Source: Sulfopaludibacter sp035606355 (GTDB lineage: Bacteria > Acidobacteriota > Terriglobia > Bryobacterales > Bryobacteraceae). From it: DNA of 64,000 nt. The notes below the pieces were generated by a model. The model did not search any database. It saw only the letters and a list, made by a program, of their open reading frames with translations, and was not told the origin of the DNA. Both the position numbers and the translations under genes were made by a program. Where the stretch lies: NCBI GenBank assembly GCA_035606355.1, contig DATNFO010000036.1:1-64000 (forward strand), written 5' to 3'. Below are positions 1 through 6,486 of the stretch, piece by piece (the first letter of the stretch is position 1; every line of letters begins with the position of its first letter).

Positions 1-2
1 GG

Positions 3-365
3 AGGGGGGCAGCGAGTAATCGCTGTTTCTACCGCGACTCGGCACGTGGCAGTCGCGCTCCGCGCGACCCGACAGGAAAGATTCGTGTGGGCACGTGGTG
101 TACTTCACGCGATTGCCGGCCTTTGCCGTGCCAGCGGTTAATCGTTGGAAGCGGTGCGCCGGCTACTTGGAAGTTCCTGCGTATCAGCTCGCGGCAGGGG
201 GGCAGCGAGTAATCGCTGTTTCTACCGCGACTCGGCACGTGGCAGTCGCGCTCCGCGCGACCCGACAGGAAAGATTCGTGTGGGCACGTGGTGTACTTCA
301 CGCGATTGCCGGCCTTTGCTGTGCCAGTCGGTCGATCGGTGGAAGCGGTGCTGGCTACTTGGTAT
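3..365. repeat. Tandem direct repeat, about 193-bp period, two copies
   Basis: Bases 3-126 recur at 196-319 with no mismatch seen, and similarity continues imperfectly to about 175 and 365. Each unit contains the small palindrome gtcgcgctccgcgcgac (arms GTCGCG/CGCGAC) at 52 and 245. The 354 bases before the first gene hold only this repeat. The minus-strand reading frame that crosses both copies (29-301) repeats its own sequence and is judged non-coding. The second unit runs into the 3' end of the hydrolase gene at 355. Confidence 0.85.
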
Positions 366-1464
366 TTCCTAAAAGGACGACCTCGGGAAAGCTGGCGGAC
401 GGGCCTAAGGCGACCGCAGTCTTCATACCTTTTAGGTGTTGGTCGAAGAAGCTGCGTATCAGCTCTCGCGTGATAGTAATTGCACGGCTGGGGTCGATGG
501 TGCCAGCAGCGTCGACGGTCCTGGGCCGGTAAGGCAGCATGAAATGGTCCGTGGAGAAGGAATGCCGTGCACCCTTGATCCAGAGGTCGTACCCGGGGCG
601 CGCGGTTTGCAGGAAGGCCTGTATTGCCTGACGGATTTCACCAGCGGCATCCGGCGCCAACGTCGCCGGGTCGCCGGCATGTAAGTAGAGGGCCGGTTTA
701 GCCAACCCGGTCGGGTCACCGGCGTCAATGGCGACGGCAGCGCGAACGCGCGAGTCAGTCTTGGCGATGTCAAGACTAACTCCGCCACCGAGCGAATGAC
801 CGAAGGCTCCGATCCTCGTAAAGTCAACCCTGTTTCTCCAGGGGCTAGTGGCAGGCAATCCCTTCAATTCGTCGATTGTAAAGGCCAGGTCAGCGATAGC
901 GACCGTCTCTTCGAAAGGCGGTCGTAATGGCTGATCGACGGTCCGTCCATCCGAGTACACGCAGCTTCCGGAGTGCGGAGGCACAATGCCAGCGATGATG
1001 TAGCCATGACTCGCAAGATCTTCGATGAGACTGGCGTAATTCAACGGGAGTTCGCCGCCGCCTGGGGTGAACAGGAGTAGCGGGAACTGCTGCCTGCCGG
1101 GGAGTGTAGGAAGGTTGGCGTAAGAATGGCTCAAGATCGACTGAAGGGGATAGCGGGTCCCGACGGCGGCGGATTCCGGATGGGAGCGGAGCAAGCGGGT
1201 CCAGTAAAGTTGGGCCCATTTGCCGGGTTGCCAAGCGGCTACTTGCTGTTGAGTCTTCGCACCGGGATACCAAAGCCAGACTACCAACTGGCGATGGCCG
1301 TCCGGAGATGCAGCATCCAGGCGGGATTCATCGCTCCATTGTAGGGAAGCGCGGCCGACACTGTATGGGCCCGTGGGCGCCGGCAAGAGGCTTTGGGGCT
1401 CATCCGGCGCGGCCCAGCCCATGGTCAAGACGATCGAGATCAGACCCAGTTTGAGGCATTTCAT
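355..1464 (-). CDS. Secreted alpha/beta hydrolase, PAF-acetylhydrolase-like
   Basis: The predicted protein of 369 residues starts with a signal peptide (residues 1-18, MKCLKLGLISIVLTMGWA). The nucleophile elbow GHSLGG lies at 222-227 with Ser224 as nucleophile. Asp248 (in AIDAGDP) and His301 (in ARHSFSTD) are good candidates for the rest of the triad. This arrangement and the PGGGEL oxyanion-type loop near 135 fit the PAF-acetylhydrolase/dienelactone-like branch of alpha/beta hydrolases. The substrate cannot be told from sequence. The frame is open further upstream to 1566, but that extension translates a dispersed repeat, so the ATG at 1464 in front of the signal peptide is preferred. The last codons lie at the edge of the 193-bp tandem repeat, so the C-terminus may have been altered by it. 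The gene is flanked by repeats on both sides and has no operon partner. Confidence 0.8.
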   Translation of the reverse strand: MKCLKLGLISIVLTMGWAAPDEPQSLLPAPTGPYSVGRASLQWSDESRLDAASPDGHRQLVVWLWYPGAKTQQQVAAWQPGKWAQLYWTRLLRSHPESAAVGTRYPLQSILSHSYANLPTLPGRQQFPLLLFTPGGGELPLNYASLIEDLASHGYIIAGIVPPHSGSCVYSDGRTVDQPLRPPFEETVAIADLAFTIDELKGLPATSPWRNRVDFTRIGAFGHSLGGGVSLDIAKTDSRVRAAVAIDAGDPTGLAKPALYLHAGDPATLAPDAAGEIRQAIQAFLQTARPGYDLWIKGARHSFSTDHFMLPYRPRTVDAAGTIDPSRAITITRELIRSFFDQHLKGMKTAVALGPSASFPEVVLLGNTK

Positions 1465-1523
1465 CCTACTGTGTCCCGTCTGATTGTATCCCGCGCATCC
1501 GCGGGTTGTGCTATCGGACCAGA

Positions 1524-1566
1524 GTCGCGCTCCGCGCGACCCGACAGGAAGGATTCCTGCCGGCAC
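1524..1566. repeat. Third copy of the GTCGCG palindrome repeat core
   Basis: The stretch repeats the core of the tandem repeat at 52-88 and 245-281, including the palindrome gtcgcgctccgcgcgac and the following acccgacaggaa. It then continues as gattcctgccggcac (1552-1566), which recurs at 49748-49762. It lies just upstream of the hydrolase gene, so related repeat pieces bracket that gene. Confidence 0.7.
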
Positions 1567-1637
1567 TTGGCAACGCGGATTTTCGCTTACTCAGGGCACT
1601 TCATGCACCTTTCGATGCACCTTTTCCCTCACGGGAT

Positions 1638-1788
1638 TGTGAAGAAATCCGGCTGCTGTTCTCGTCGCACTCCATTCGCCTTTCGATGCACCTTTTACCG
1701 CTTCCTTACGGTCGCGGCTCCGTTAGCAGGAAGCAGTTACAGATCGTGCGTTTGAATGCGGCATAAAAGCAATTCGATAGTTTTTCAA
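1638..1788 (+). mobile_element. MITE-like palindromic element, deletion derivative
   Basis: The copy starts with TGTGAAGAAATCC and carries the left half of the dispersed element (ctgttctcgtcgc, ccattcgcctttcgatgc, then the left palindrome arm to ctccgttagcag). The right palindrome arm is missing. It ends with gcaattcgatagtttttca, resembling the right terminus of the intact copies at 27615-27809 and 31516-31687. There is no coding capacity. The 350-base gap between genes at 1465-1816 holds only this element and the short repeat upstream of it. Confidence 0.65.
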
Positions 1789-1816
1789 AGATGGCGGGAA
1801 TACGGAAGCAATTCGA

Positions 1817-2626
1817 CTAGCGGATTTCCGGCAGGGCGGCTTTCAAGGTTCCGCCGAAGATGGCTTGGAATTCCTGGAGCACTTCTTCGTGGAGGCTTGT
1901 GTTATCGGCGAGGACGTGATCGGATTTTGTGACGCTGTGCGGGTGGCCGTTCATGTCCGTGACGCGGCCTCCGGCTTCGGAGACGAGCAGGGTGCCGGCG
2001 GCTACGTCCCAGGGCTTGAGTCCGAATTCCCAGAAGAAGTCGAGGCGGCCGCAGGCTACGTAGGCGAGGTCGATGGCCGCGGAGCCGGTACGGCGGACGC
2101 CGTGGGAGGCCATGGCGAGCTGGTAATAGAAATGAATGTTGATGTTGTGGTGGCGCTTGCGGCTGGGAAAGCCGGTGGAGGAAAGACTGCCGGCCAGCGC
2201 CGCGACCTTTGAAACGCGGATGCGGCGGTTATTCAGGAAAGCTCCGGCGCCGCGCTCGGCGGTGAAGAGTTCCTGACGGATGGGATCATAGACGACGCCG
2301 GCGATCATTTCTCCCGCGCGCTCCAGCCCGAGAGTCACGTTGTAGGCGGGAAAGCCGTGCGCGAAATTGGTGGTGCCATCGAGCGGGTCCACAAACCAGC
2401 GATACTCGCCGGCGGTTTCGATGCCGCCGCCTTCTTCGGCGACGATGGAGTGAGTCGGGAAATAGGTGCGCAGACGTTCGACGATGAGCTTTTCGCTGGC
2501 GCGGTCCGCCTCGGTGACGAGATCGAATTCGCCCTTGGTTTCGTAGGCGACGCGGCGCTCGAAAAACCCGGCGGTCAGCGACCCGGCTTCGCGGGCGATG
2601 TCCACGGCGGTCTCCAGAAATTGCAT
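1817..2626 (-). CDS. suhB: Inositol monophosphatase family protein (SuhB-like)
   Basis: The 269-residue protein has the full length of bacterial inositol-1-monophosphatases. The metal-binding motif WFVDPLDGTTNF at residues 77-88 contains Asp80 and Asp83. Acidic residues of the first motif are at Glu64-Glu65, and the second family signature KPWDVAAG at 204-211 supplies Asp207. The enzyme would hydrolyse myo-inositol monophosphate or related sugar phosphates using magnesium. In some bacteria SuhB also binds RNA polymerase and assists rRNA antitermination, but that role cannot be read from sequence. The gene is last in a minus-strand run after the Hfq-like gene, 8 bases away, which suggests co-transcription. 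Confidence 0.9.
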   Translation of the reverse strand: MQFLETAVDIAREAGSLTAGFFERRVAYETKGEFDLVTEADRASEKLIVERLRTYFPTHSIVAEEGGGIETAGEYRWFVDPLDGTTNFAHGFPAYNVTLGLERAGEMIAGVVYDPIRQELFTAERGAGAFLNNRRIRVSKVAALAGSLSSTGFPSRKRHHNINIHFYYQLAMASHGVRRTGSAAIDLAYVACGRLDFFWEFGLKPWDVAAGTLLVSEAGGRVTDMNGHPHSVTKSDHVLADNTSLHEEVLQEFQAIFGGTLKAALPEIR

Positions 2627-2634
2627 CGGCGCGC

Positions 2635-2874
2635 TTACGCCTCTTCCTGGATATAAACGATGTCGTGCTTGAAGATGAACAGGTTGGGTTGGCCGTCGCG
2701 GGTTAAGCGGATGAAGGACTGGTCGTAATACTCGATGGTGCCGACCACTTCCTCACCCTCGGCCATTTTGACGCGGACGAGCGTGCCGGATTCGATGAGT
2801 TGCTTGAGGTATTTGGCTTCCTCAAAGGTCTGCTCAGGGGCGCGCGCGGACTTTCCTTGTTGTGGCGTAGTAAT
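2635..2874 (-). CDS. Hfq/LSM-like RNA-binding protein, apparent AUU start
   Basis: The open frame encodes 79 residues. From residue 19 on it matches the Sm fold of Hfq: a short N-terminal helix (EEAKYLKQLIESGTLVRV), then GTIEYYDQSFIRL in the place of the Hfq GQIESFDQFVILL strand, and FIFKHDIVYI in the place of the Sm2 motif YKHAI. It is probably an RNA chaperone or related Sm-like regulator. No ATG, GTG or TTG occurs before the conserved domain. The first plausible start is ATT at 2872-2874, two bases after AGGAG, and the internal Met lies inside the domain. AUU initiation is rare but known from infC. The gene sits 5 bases after the VWFA gene and 8 bases before the phosphatase, so it is translated within an operon. 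Confidence 0.75.
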   Translation of the reverse strand: MTTPQQGKSARAPEQTFEEAKYLKQLIESGTLVRVKMAEGEEVVGTIEYYDQSFIRLTRDGQPNLFIFKHDIVYIQEEA

Positions 2875-2879
2875 GTCTC

Positions 2880-3845
2880 CTACTTCTTTTTGCGAGTGGC
2901 TTCGCCGGGCTTGACCGAGACACGGGCTTCCGGCGTGGATTGATCGCCCTCGGCATCACCATAATAGCCGTTGCGCGCGGAGACCTGCAATTCCGGGCGG
3001 TGAGTCTTCACCTGCAAGCTGTGGAAGCGCTCTTTGGTGAGCGGCACGTTTTGCGGGTAGAAGCCGAGCACGTATTCGGTGCGGAGTTCCAGGATGATAT
3101 CCGAAAATGCCTTATCGAGCTGCGCGCCGAGAGAAGGAAGGAACGTGCGGCCGCCCGTGCCTTGCGCCATGAACGTGAGCGCGTTCTCGCCGCCGATGTT
3201 GCGGCCCGCATCGTTGGAGATGGGGATGACGACCACGGGATAGATGACGGCGTCCGAGAGTTGCGCGGCGCGCAGGGCGTCCTTCATCTGATATTTGCTG
3301 GTGGTGTTGCCGCCATCGGAGACGACGACCAGCACCTTGCGCCCGTCGCGGCCTTCGAGATCGCGCGCGGCAAGGTAAATGGCGTCGTACAGCGAAGTGC
3401 CGGCCGAACCTTGAATCTTCTTGAGCGCGGAATCGAGCGATTGGAAGCTGTGCGTGAAGTTGCGTTCCAGTTGCACCGTGTCATCGAACGTATAGAGCGC
3501 TGCCTGGTCCTTGGGATTTCCGTTGAGCAGCAGCGCGCGCAGGAACTTCGACGCCGAGGCGGTCTCGTATTTGAGATCGATGTGGGTGGAGCCGCTTACA
3601 TCGATCAGGAGGGCGACGGAAAGGGGCTGTTCGGTCTGCCGGTCGAAAACGGAGATGCGTTGAGGGACGCCGTTGTCGAAGACGTCAAAGTCTTCCTTGT
3701 TCAACGCGCCGACAAGCTGGCCGGAACGATCGCGAACGGTTGCAAGGATGTGCACCAGGTTGACGTTTTCGTGGAAGACGGGCGTCTCCTGCGCCAGCAG
3801 CACGGCGGCGGAGAGGGCGAGTAAGCTAGCCGGCGTGCGAGACAT
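2880..3845 (-). CDS. VWFA-related acidobacterial domain protein, secreted
   Basis: The 321-residue protein begins with a signal peptide (MSRTPASLLALSAAVLLAQ). It continues with a beta-rich segment (NLVHILATVRDRSGQLVG) that typically precedes the VWFA domain in acidobacterial proteins of the TIGR03436 type. The metal-dependent adhesion site DVSGS is in LLIDVSGSTH near residue 88, followed by the expected Thr and Asp segments (GTSLYDA, VVVSDGG). Such proteins are presumed to act in periplasmic or surface protein-protein contacts, but their role is unknown. The frame is open far upstream to 4517, where it only antisenses or overlaps the MoaD-MoaE gene. The start at 3845 is chosen for the signal peptide. 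It overlaps the end of that gene by 20 bases. Confidence 0.85.
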   Translation of the reverse strand: MSRTPASLLALSAAVLLAQETPVFHENVNLVHILATVRDRSGQLVGALNKEDFDVFDNGVPQRISVFDRQTEQPLSVALLIDVSGSTHIDLKYETASASKFLRALLLNGNPKDQAALYTFDDTVQLERNFTHSFQSLDSALKKIQGSAGTSLYDAIYLAARDLEGRDGRKVLVVVSDGGNTTSKYQMKDALRAAQLSDAVIYPVVVIPISNDAGRNIGGENALTFMAQGTGGRTFLPSLGAQLDKAFSDIILELRTEYVLGFYPQNVPLTKERFHSLQVKTHRPELQVSARNGYYGDAEGDQSTPEARVSVKPGEATRKKK

Positions 3846-4539
3846 CTGCCCCCCATTCGCCTTCCACCCACACTTCGCCATCGGCGAAATACTCTTTCTT
3901 CCAGATGGGCACGGTTTTCTTGAGGCGGTCGATGCCTTCGAGGGCGGTTTCGAACGCGAGGCGGCGATGGGGGGAAGCGACGATGACGGCGACGCTGGTT
4001 TCGCCGATGAGCATGCGGCCGAGGCGGTGCACGATGGCGATTCCGGTGATGGGGTGGTCGGCGGCGATGTCGCGGCCAAGCTGGGCCATGGTTTTAAGGG
4101 CCATGGGCTCATAAGCTTCGTAGTCGAGGAAGCGGGTGGGGCGTCCGGCGGTATTGTTGCGGACCGTGCCTTCGAAGGTGACGACGGCTCCTTCGGCGCC
4201 GGTGAGGATGCGCGCGATGGCACCTTTGACATCGATGGCGTGGCGGGTGAGGGCGAAATAGCGGCCGGTCTCCACGATTTCGGCGATGCAGTTGGAGCCG
4301 CCCGAAACAGGCGGCAGGAACGCGATTTCGTCGCCATCGGCGACCGCGGTGGAGAGGGGCGCAAACTCGTGATTACGCGCGATGACGATGCTGCCGGACA
4401 TGTCGCGGAGGCGCGGGAAACGATCCGCGTAATGGGCGAAGACGGTGCGAAGATCGGAGCCTTCAGGGACGTCCAGAGTATCCGCGGGGCGGCCGGCGAT
4501 TTCCTTGAGGATGCCAAAAAAGAGGATGCGGGTGCGCAT
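3826..4539 (-). CDS. MoaD-MoaE fusion, molybdopterin synthase
   Basis: The protein is 237 residues long. Residues 1-81 are a MoaD ubiquitin-like domain (ILFFGILKEIAG at the start, then DGDEIAFLPPVSGG). Residues about 85-237 are a MoaE domain with HRLG at 171, SPHRR at 189-193 and LKKTVPIWKKEYFADGEVW at 206-224; Lys207/208 and Lys214/215 align with the catalytic lysines of E. coli MoaE. The two subunits together convert precursor Z (cPMP) to molybdopterin. The MoaD diglycine at 80-81, which must be a free C-terminus for thiocarboxylation, is internal here. Mycobacterial MoaX has the same architecture and is reported to be cleaved after the diglycine, so cleavage is inferred here too. The IorA/IorB-type molybdoenzyme encoded at 56.7-59.5 kb is a possible customer. 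Confidence 0.9.
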   Translation of the reverse strand: MRTRILFFGILKEIAGRPADTLDVPEGSDLRTVFAHYADRFPRLRDMSGSIVIARNHEFAPLSTAVADGDEIAFLPPVSGGSNCIAEIVETGRYFALTRHAIDVKGAIARILTGAEGAVVTFEGTVRNNTAGRPTRFLDYEAYEPMALKTMAQLGRDIAADHPITGIAIVHRLGRMLIGETSVAVIVASPHRRLAFETALEGIDRLKKTVPIWKKEYFADGEVWVEGEWGADVSHAG

Positions 4540-4617
4540 GAGGAGCGGGCGACTTTCAGGATATCAGACGGCTTCGGAGGTCCCCGCGTTGCAACGGGTT
4601 ACAATCGATCTTCATTC

Positions 4618-5046
4618 ATGACGCAAATTCAAAACGAAGCGCGGTTGCGGGTGCGGTACGCCGAAACGGACCAGATGGGGGTGGTGTATTACGCCAATTA
4701 TCTGGTGTGGATGGAGGTGGGCCGCGTGGAACTTTGCAAAACGATGGGATTCAATTACCGCGACATGGAGCGGGAGGACGGCATTTATCTGGCGGTGGCG
4801 GAGGCGAACTGCCGGTATCGGTGGCCGGCGCGGTTTGACGATGAGGTCGCGGTGCGGACGTGGATCGAGGACGCGAATAGCCGGATTGTGATTTTCGGTT
4901 ATGAGATGCGGGTGGGGGAGAGGGTGCTGGCGACGGGGAGCACGCGGCACGTGTACGTGAATCGGGAGATGCAGCGGGCGAGGTTGCCGGAGAAGTATTG
5001 GGCGATGTTCGGGGTGGGGAGGGTGGAGGGGGATGGACGGGGATAG
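4618..5046 (+). CDS. Acyl-CoA thioesterase, YbgC/FadM (4HBT) family
   Basis: The protein of 142 residues is a single hotdog domain. The family motif RYAETDQMGVVYYANYLVW lies near residues 13-31 and holds the catalytic Asp of the 4-hydroxybenzoyl-CoA thioesterase group. Such enzymes hydrolyse short or medium acyl-CoA thioesters in the cytoplasm. The ATG at 4618 begins directly before the conserved domain and matches the usual family length. The gene is divergent from the MoaD-MoaE operon, with 78 bases between start codons that must contain both promoters. The C-terminal tail (VGRVEGDGRG) is low in complexity and may be dispensable. Confidence 0.85.
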   Translation: MTQIQNEARLRVRYAETDQMGVVYYANYLVWMEVGRVELCKTMGFNYRDMEREDGIYLAVAEANCRYRWPARFDDEVAVRTWIEDANSRIVIFGYEMRVGERVLATGSTRHVYVNREMQRARLPEKYWAMFGVGRVEGDGRG

Positions 5047-5050
5047 GTGG

Positions 5051-5281
5051 ATGCCAGCATTGGATCGAATCACGCGGAACGTCGCTGTTATGAAAGGCAA
5101 GCCGTGCATACGCGGCATGCGTGTAACCGTGGGGACAATCGTGGGGTTGGTGGCCTCGGGGCATGGATTCAGCGAGATTTTGACCGCCTATCCGTATCTT
5201 GAAGACGAGGACATCCGCCAGGCGCTGGCATACGCAGCGTGGCGCGTCGAAGAAATCGAAGTGCCACTGCCGGCCGCATGA
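5051..5281 (+). CDS. DUF433 protein, antitoxin-like
   Basis: The 76-residue protein shows the DUF433 pattern: a start like LDRIT, then GKPCIRGMRVTVGTIVGLVA, ILTAYPYLEDEDIRQALAYAA and an acidic end. DUF433 proteins form a small winged-helix-like DNA-binding fold and are commonly encoded immediately before a PIN-like DUF5615 protein, as here. The ATG at 5051 is preferred over 5033 because the conserved region begins at once and the earlier ATG lies inside the thioesterase gene. The stop codon overlaps the start of the next frame as ATGA, a typical toxin-antitoxin coupling. Confidence 0.8.
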   Translation: MPALDRITRNVAVMKGKPCIRGMRVTVGTIVGLVASGHGFSEILTAYPYLEDEDIRQALAYAAWRVEEIEVPLPAA

Positions 5282-5640
5282 AATTCCTTGTGGACATGAA
5301 CTTGAGCCCGCTATGGGTCTCGTTCCTGGCCTAAAAGGGGTTCAAAGCGGTCCATTGGTCAACAGTCGGTCAACCATGGGCGCCGGATTCCGAGATCTTT
5401 GATTTCGCCGCGGCAAACGGTTGGATCGTTTTCACGCACGATCTGGATTTCGGTATGCTGCTGGCCGCGTTACGGACAGTCAGGCCGAGCGTGATTCAAG
5501 TCCGCACTCAAGACGTCCTACCGTCGGCGGTTGGCGACATCGTGCTGCGGGCAATCCAGGCCACCAAACCAAACCTCGAAGCTGGCGCTCTTGTTACGGT
5601 AGACTCCTTTCGCTACCGCGTCCGCGTGTTGCCCATCTGA
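5278..5640 (+). pseudogene. DUF5615 PIN-like toxin, disrupted by in-frame TAA
   Basis: From the ATG at 5278 the frame reads MKFLVDMNLSPLWVSFLA and then meets TAA at 5332-5334. The same frame then continues without any shift as KGFKAVHWSTVGQPWAPDSE, through WIVFTHDLDFG, to TGA at 5638-5640. With the stop read through it would be 120 codons, the normal family length. The start (FLVDMNLSP), HWS and HDLDFG segments are the conserved acidic parts of the DUF5615/Mut7-C-like PIN fold. A single base change therefore explains the loss. A restart at the ATG at 5457 would lack the N-terminal half. The intact DUF433 partner upstream remains. The 216 bases from 5641 to the next gene show no further gene. 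Confidence 0.8.
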
Positions 5641-5825
5641 ATGAATGCGGATTCGGTCTGCGGCATTGAGTCTCAGCGCAAACTGCCCCGGGGGCCAGCC
5701 GACGGAGAACTCACCTGCCTCGCTGCGCTAACCGGAATTCGTCTCGTACGGTGCCGTCAGGCACCACCCGCCGGCCGCCAGAGTAAGTGGACAGATCCGG
5801 CACCAACGTCCACCCGCGCGGTGAA

Positions 5826-5853
5826 TGTGTACAATGGAGCGTAGGTATACACA
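5826..5853. promoter_or_regulatory. Candidate VapB operator, inverted repeat
   Basis: TGTGTACA at 5826-5833 and TATACACA at 5846-5853 form an inverted repeat with 7 of 8 matches, ending 3 bases before the vapB start. TACAAT at 5830-5835 inside the left arm could serve as a -10 element. Autoregulation through a palindrome overlapping the promoter is usual for VapBC systems; binding here is inferred. Confidence 0.45.
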
Positions 5854-5856
5854 TCG

Positions 5857-6051
5857 ATGCGCACGAACATAGTAATCGATGACAGGCTCATGCGGGACGT
5901 TCTGCGGGCAACCGGATTCAAGACAAAGCGCGAGGCTGTAGAGGAAGGTCTGCGGACGCTGCTCCGCCTGAAAAAGCAGGCGGCGATCCGGCGCTTTCGC
6001 GGTAAGCTCGACTGGCACGGCGACCTCGATGCGATGCGGAGCGACAGTTGA
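5857..6051 (+). CDS. vapB: VapB-type antitoxin
   Basis: The 64-residue protein has a ribbon-helix-helix-like start (MRTNIVIDDRLMRDVL), a helix TKREAVEEGLRTLLRLKKQ, and a basic, Trp-containing tail (RRFRGKLDWHGDLDAMR) of the kind that wraps around VapC. The first part matches VapB antitoxins of the DUF2191 kind. It would bind and neutralise the toxin encoded next and repress its own operon. Its stop overlaps the toxin start by 4 bases (TTGA). The inverted repeat just upstream is the likely operator. Confidence 0.85.
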   Translation: MRTNIVIDDRLMRDVLRATGFKTKREAVEEGLRTLLRLKKQAAIRRFRGKLDWHGDLDAMRSDS

Positions 6052-6440
6052 TCCTGGTCGATTCCAGCGTGTGGATCGATTATTTTAAGGGAACCGTGTC
6101 GGCGCAGACCGAGAAGCTCGATAGGTTGCTTGGGCAGCAACCACTGGCGATTGGCGACTTGATTCTGACGGAAGTCCTCCAGGGTTTCGATGATCAGCGA
6201 GACTTCCATAGCGCCCGAAAGGTGTTGACGTCGTTGATGGTGGTCGAGTTAGGCGGCCGGGAAATCGCTATTCAAGCCGCGAAGAACTGTCGCGCGCTGC
6301 GCAGGCTTGGCGTTACCGTCCGAAAGACAATCGACACGGTCATTGCAACCAAGTGCATCGAAGACGGGTATGAACTGCTGCACGCCGACCGGGATTTCGA
6401 GCCCTTCGCCAGATACCTAGGCTTGCGCACGGTTGACTGA
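6048..6440 (+). CDS. vapC: VapC toxin, PIN-domain ribonuclease
   Basis: The 130-residue protein is a complete PIN domain. The first acidic ligand is in LVDSSVWIDYF (Asp5), and the conserved Glu is in ILTEVLQGF near residue 42. The last acidic cluster is in TIDTVIATKC and LLHADRDFEPFA near 95-117. VapC toxins are magnesium-dependent RNases that cut tRNA or rRNA when not bound by VapB. Translation probably starts at the TTG at 6048, inside the vapB stop, which keeps the toxin coupled to and lower than the antitoxin. No residue expected for activity appears to be missing, in contrast to the broken DUF5615 gene just upstream. Confidence 0.9.
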   Translation: MILVDSSVWIDYFKGTVSAQTEKLDRLLGQQPLAIGDLILTEVLQGFDDQRDFHSARKVLTSLMVVELGGREIAIQAAKNCRALRRLGVTVRKTIDTVIATKCIEDGYELLHADRDFEPFARYLGLRTVD

Positions 6441-6486
6441 GGGTCGTGTGTGGCACGTGCAACAAGATCATCCTGCACTTGGGGGA

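Noticed and set aside
29..301. 90-codon minus-strand frame at the left edge
   Set aside because: It translates both copies of the tandem repeat and so repeats itself; no domain or ribosome site supports it.
3..320. Possible CRISPR array from the repeated blocks
   Set aside because: Only two long units in direct tandem, without short regular repeats and unique spacers, and no cas genes nearby.
3846..4517. N-terminal extension of the VWFA frame
   Set aside because: The extra sequence is out-of-frame translation of the MoaD-MoaE gene with a Ser/Pro/Arg-rich composition; the signal peptide begins at 3845.
3673..4617. Plus-strand extension of the thioesterase frame
   Set aside because: It is antisense to the VWFA and MoaD-MoaE genes; the hotdog domain begins at 4618.
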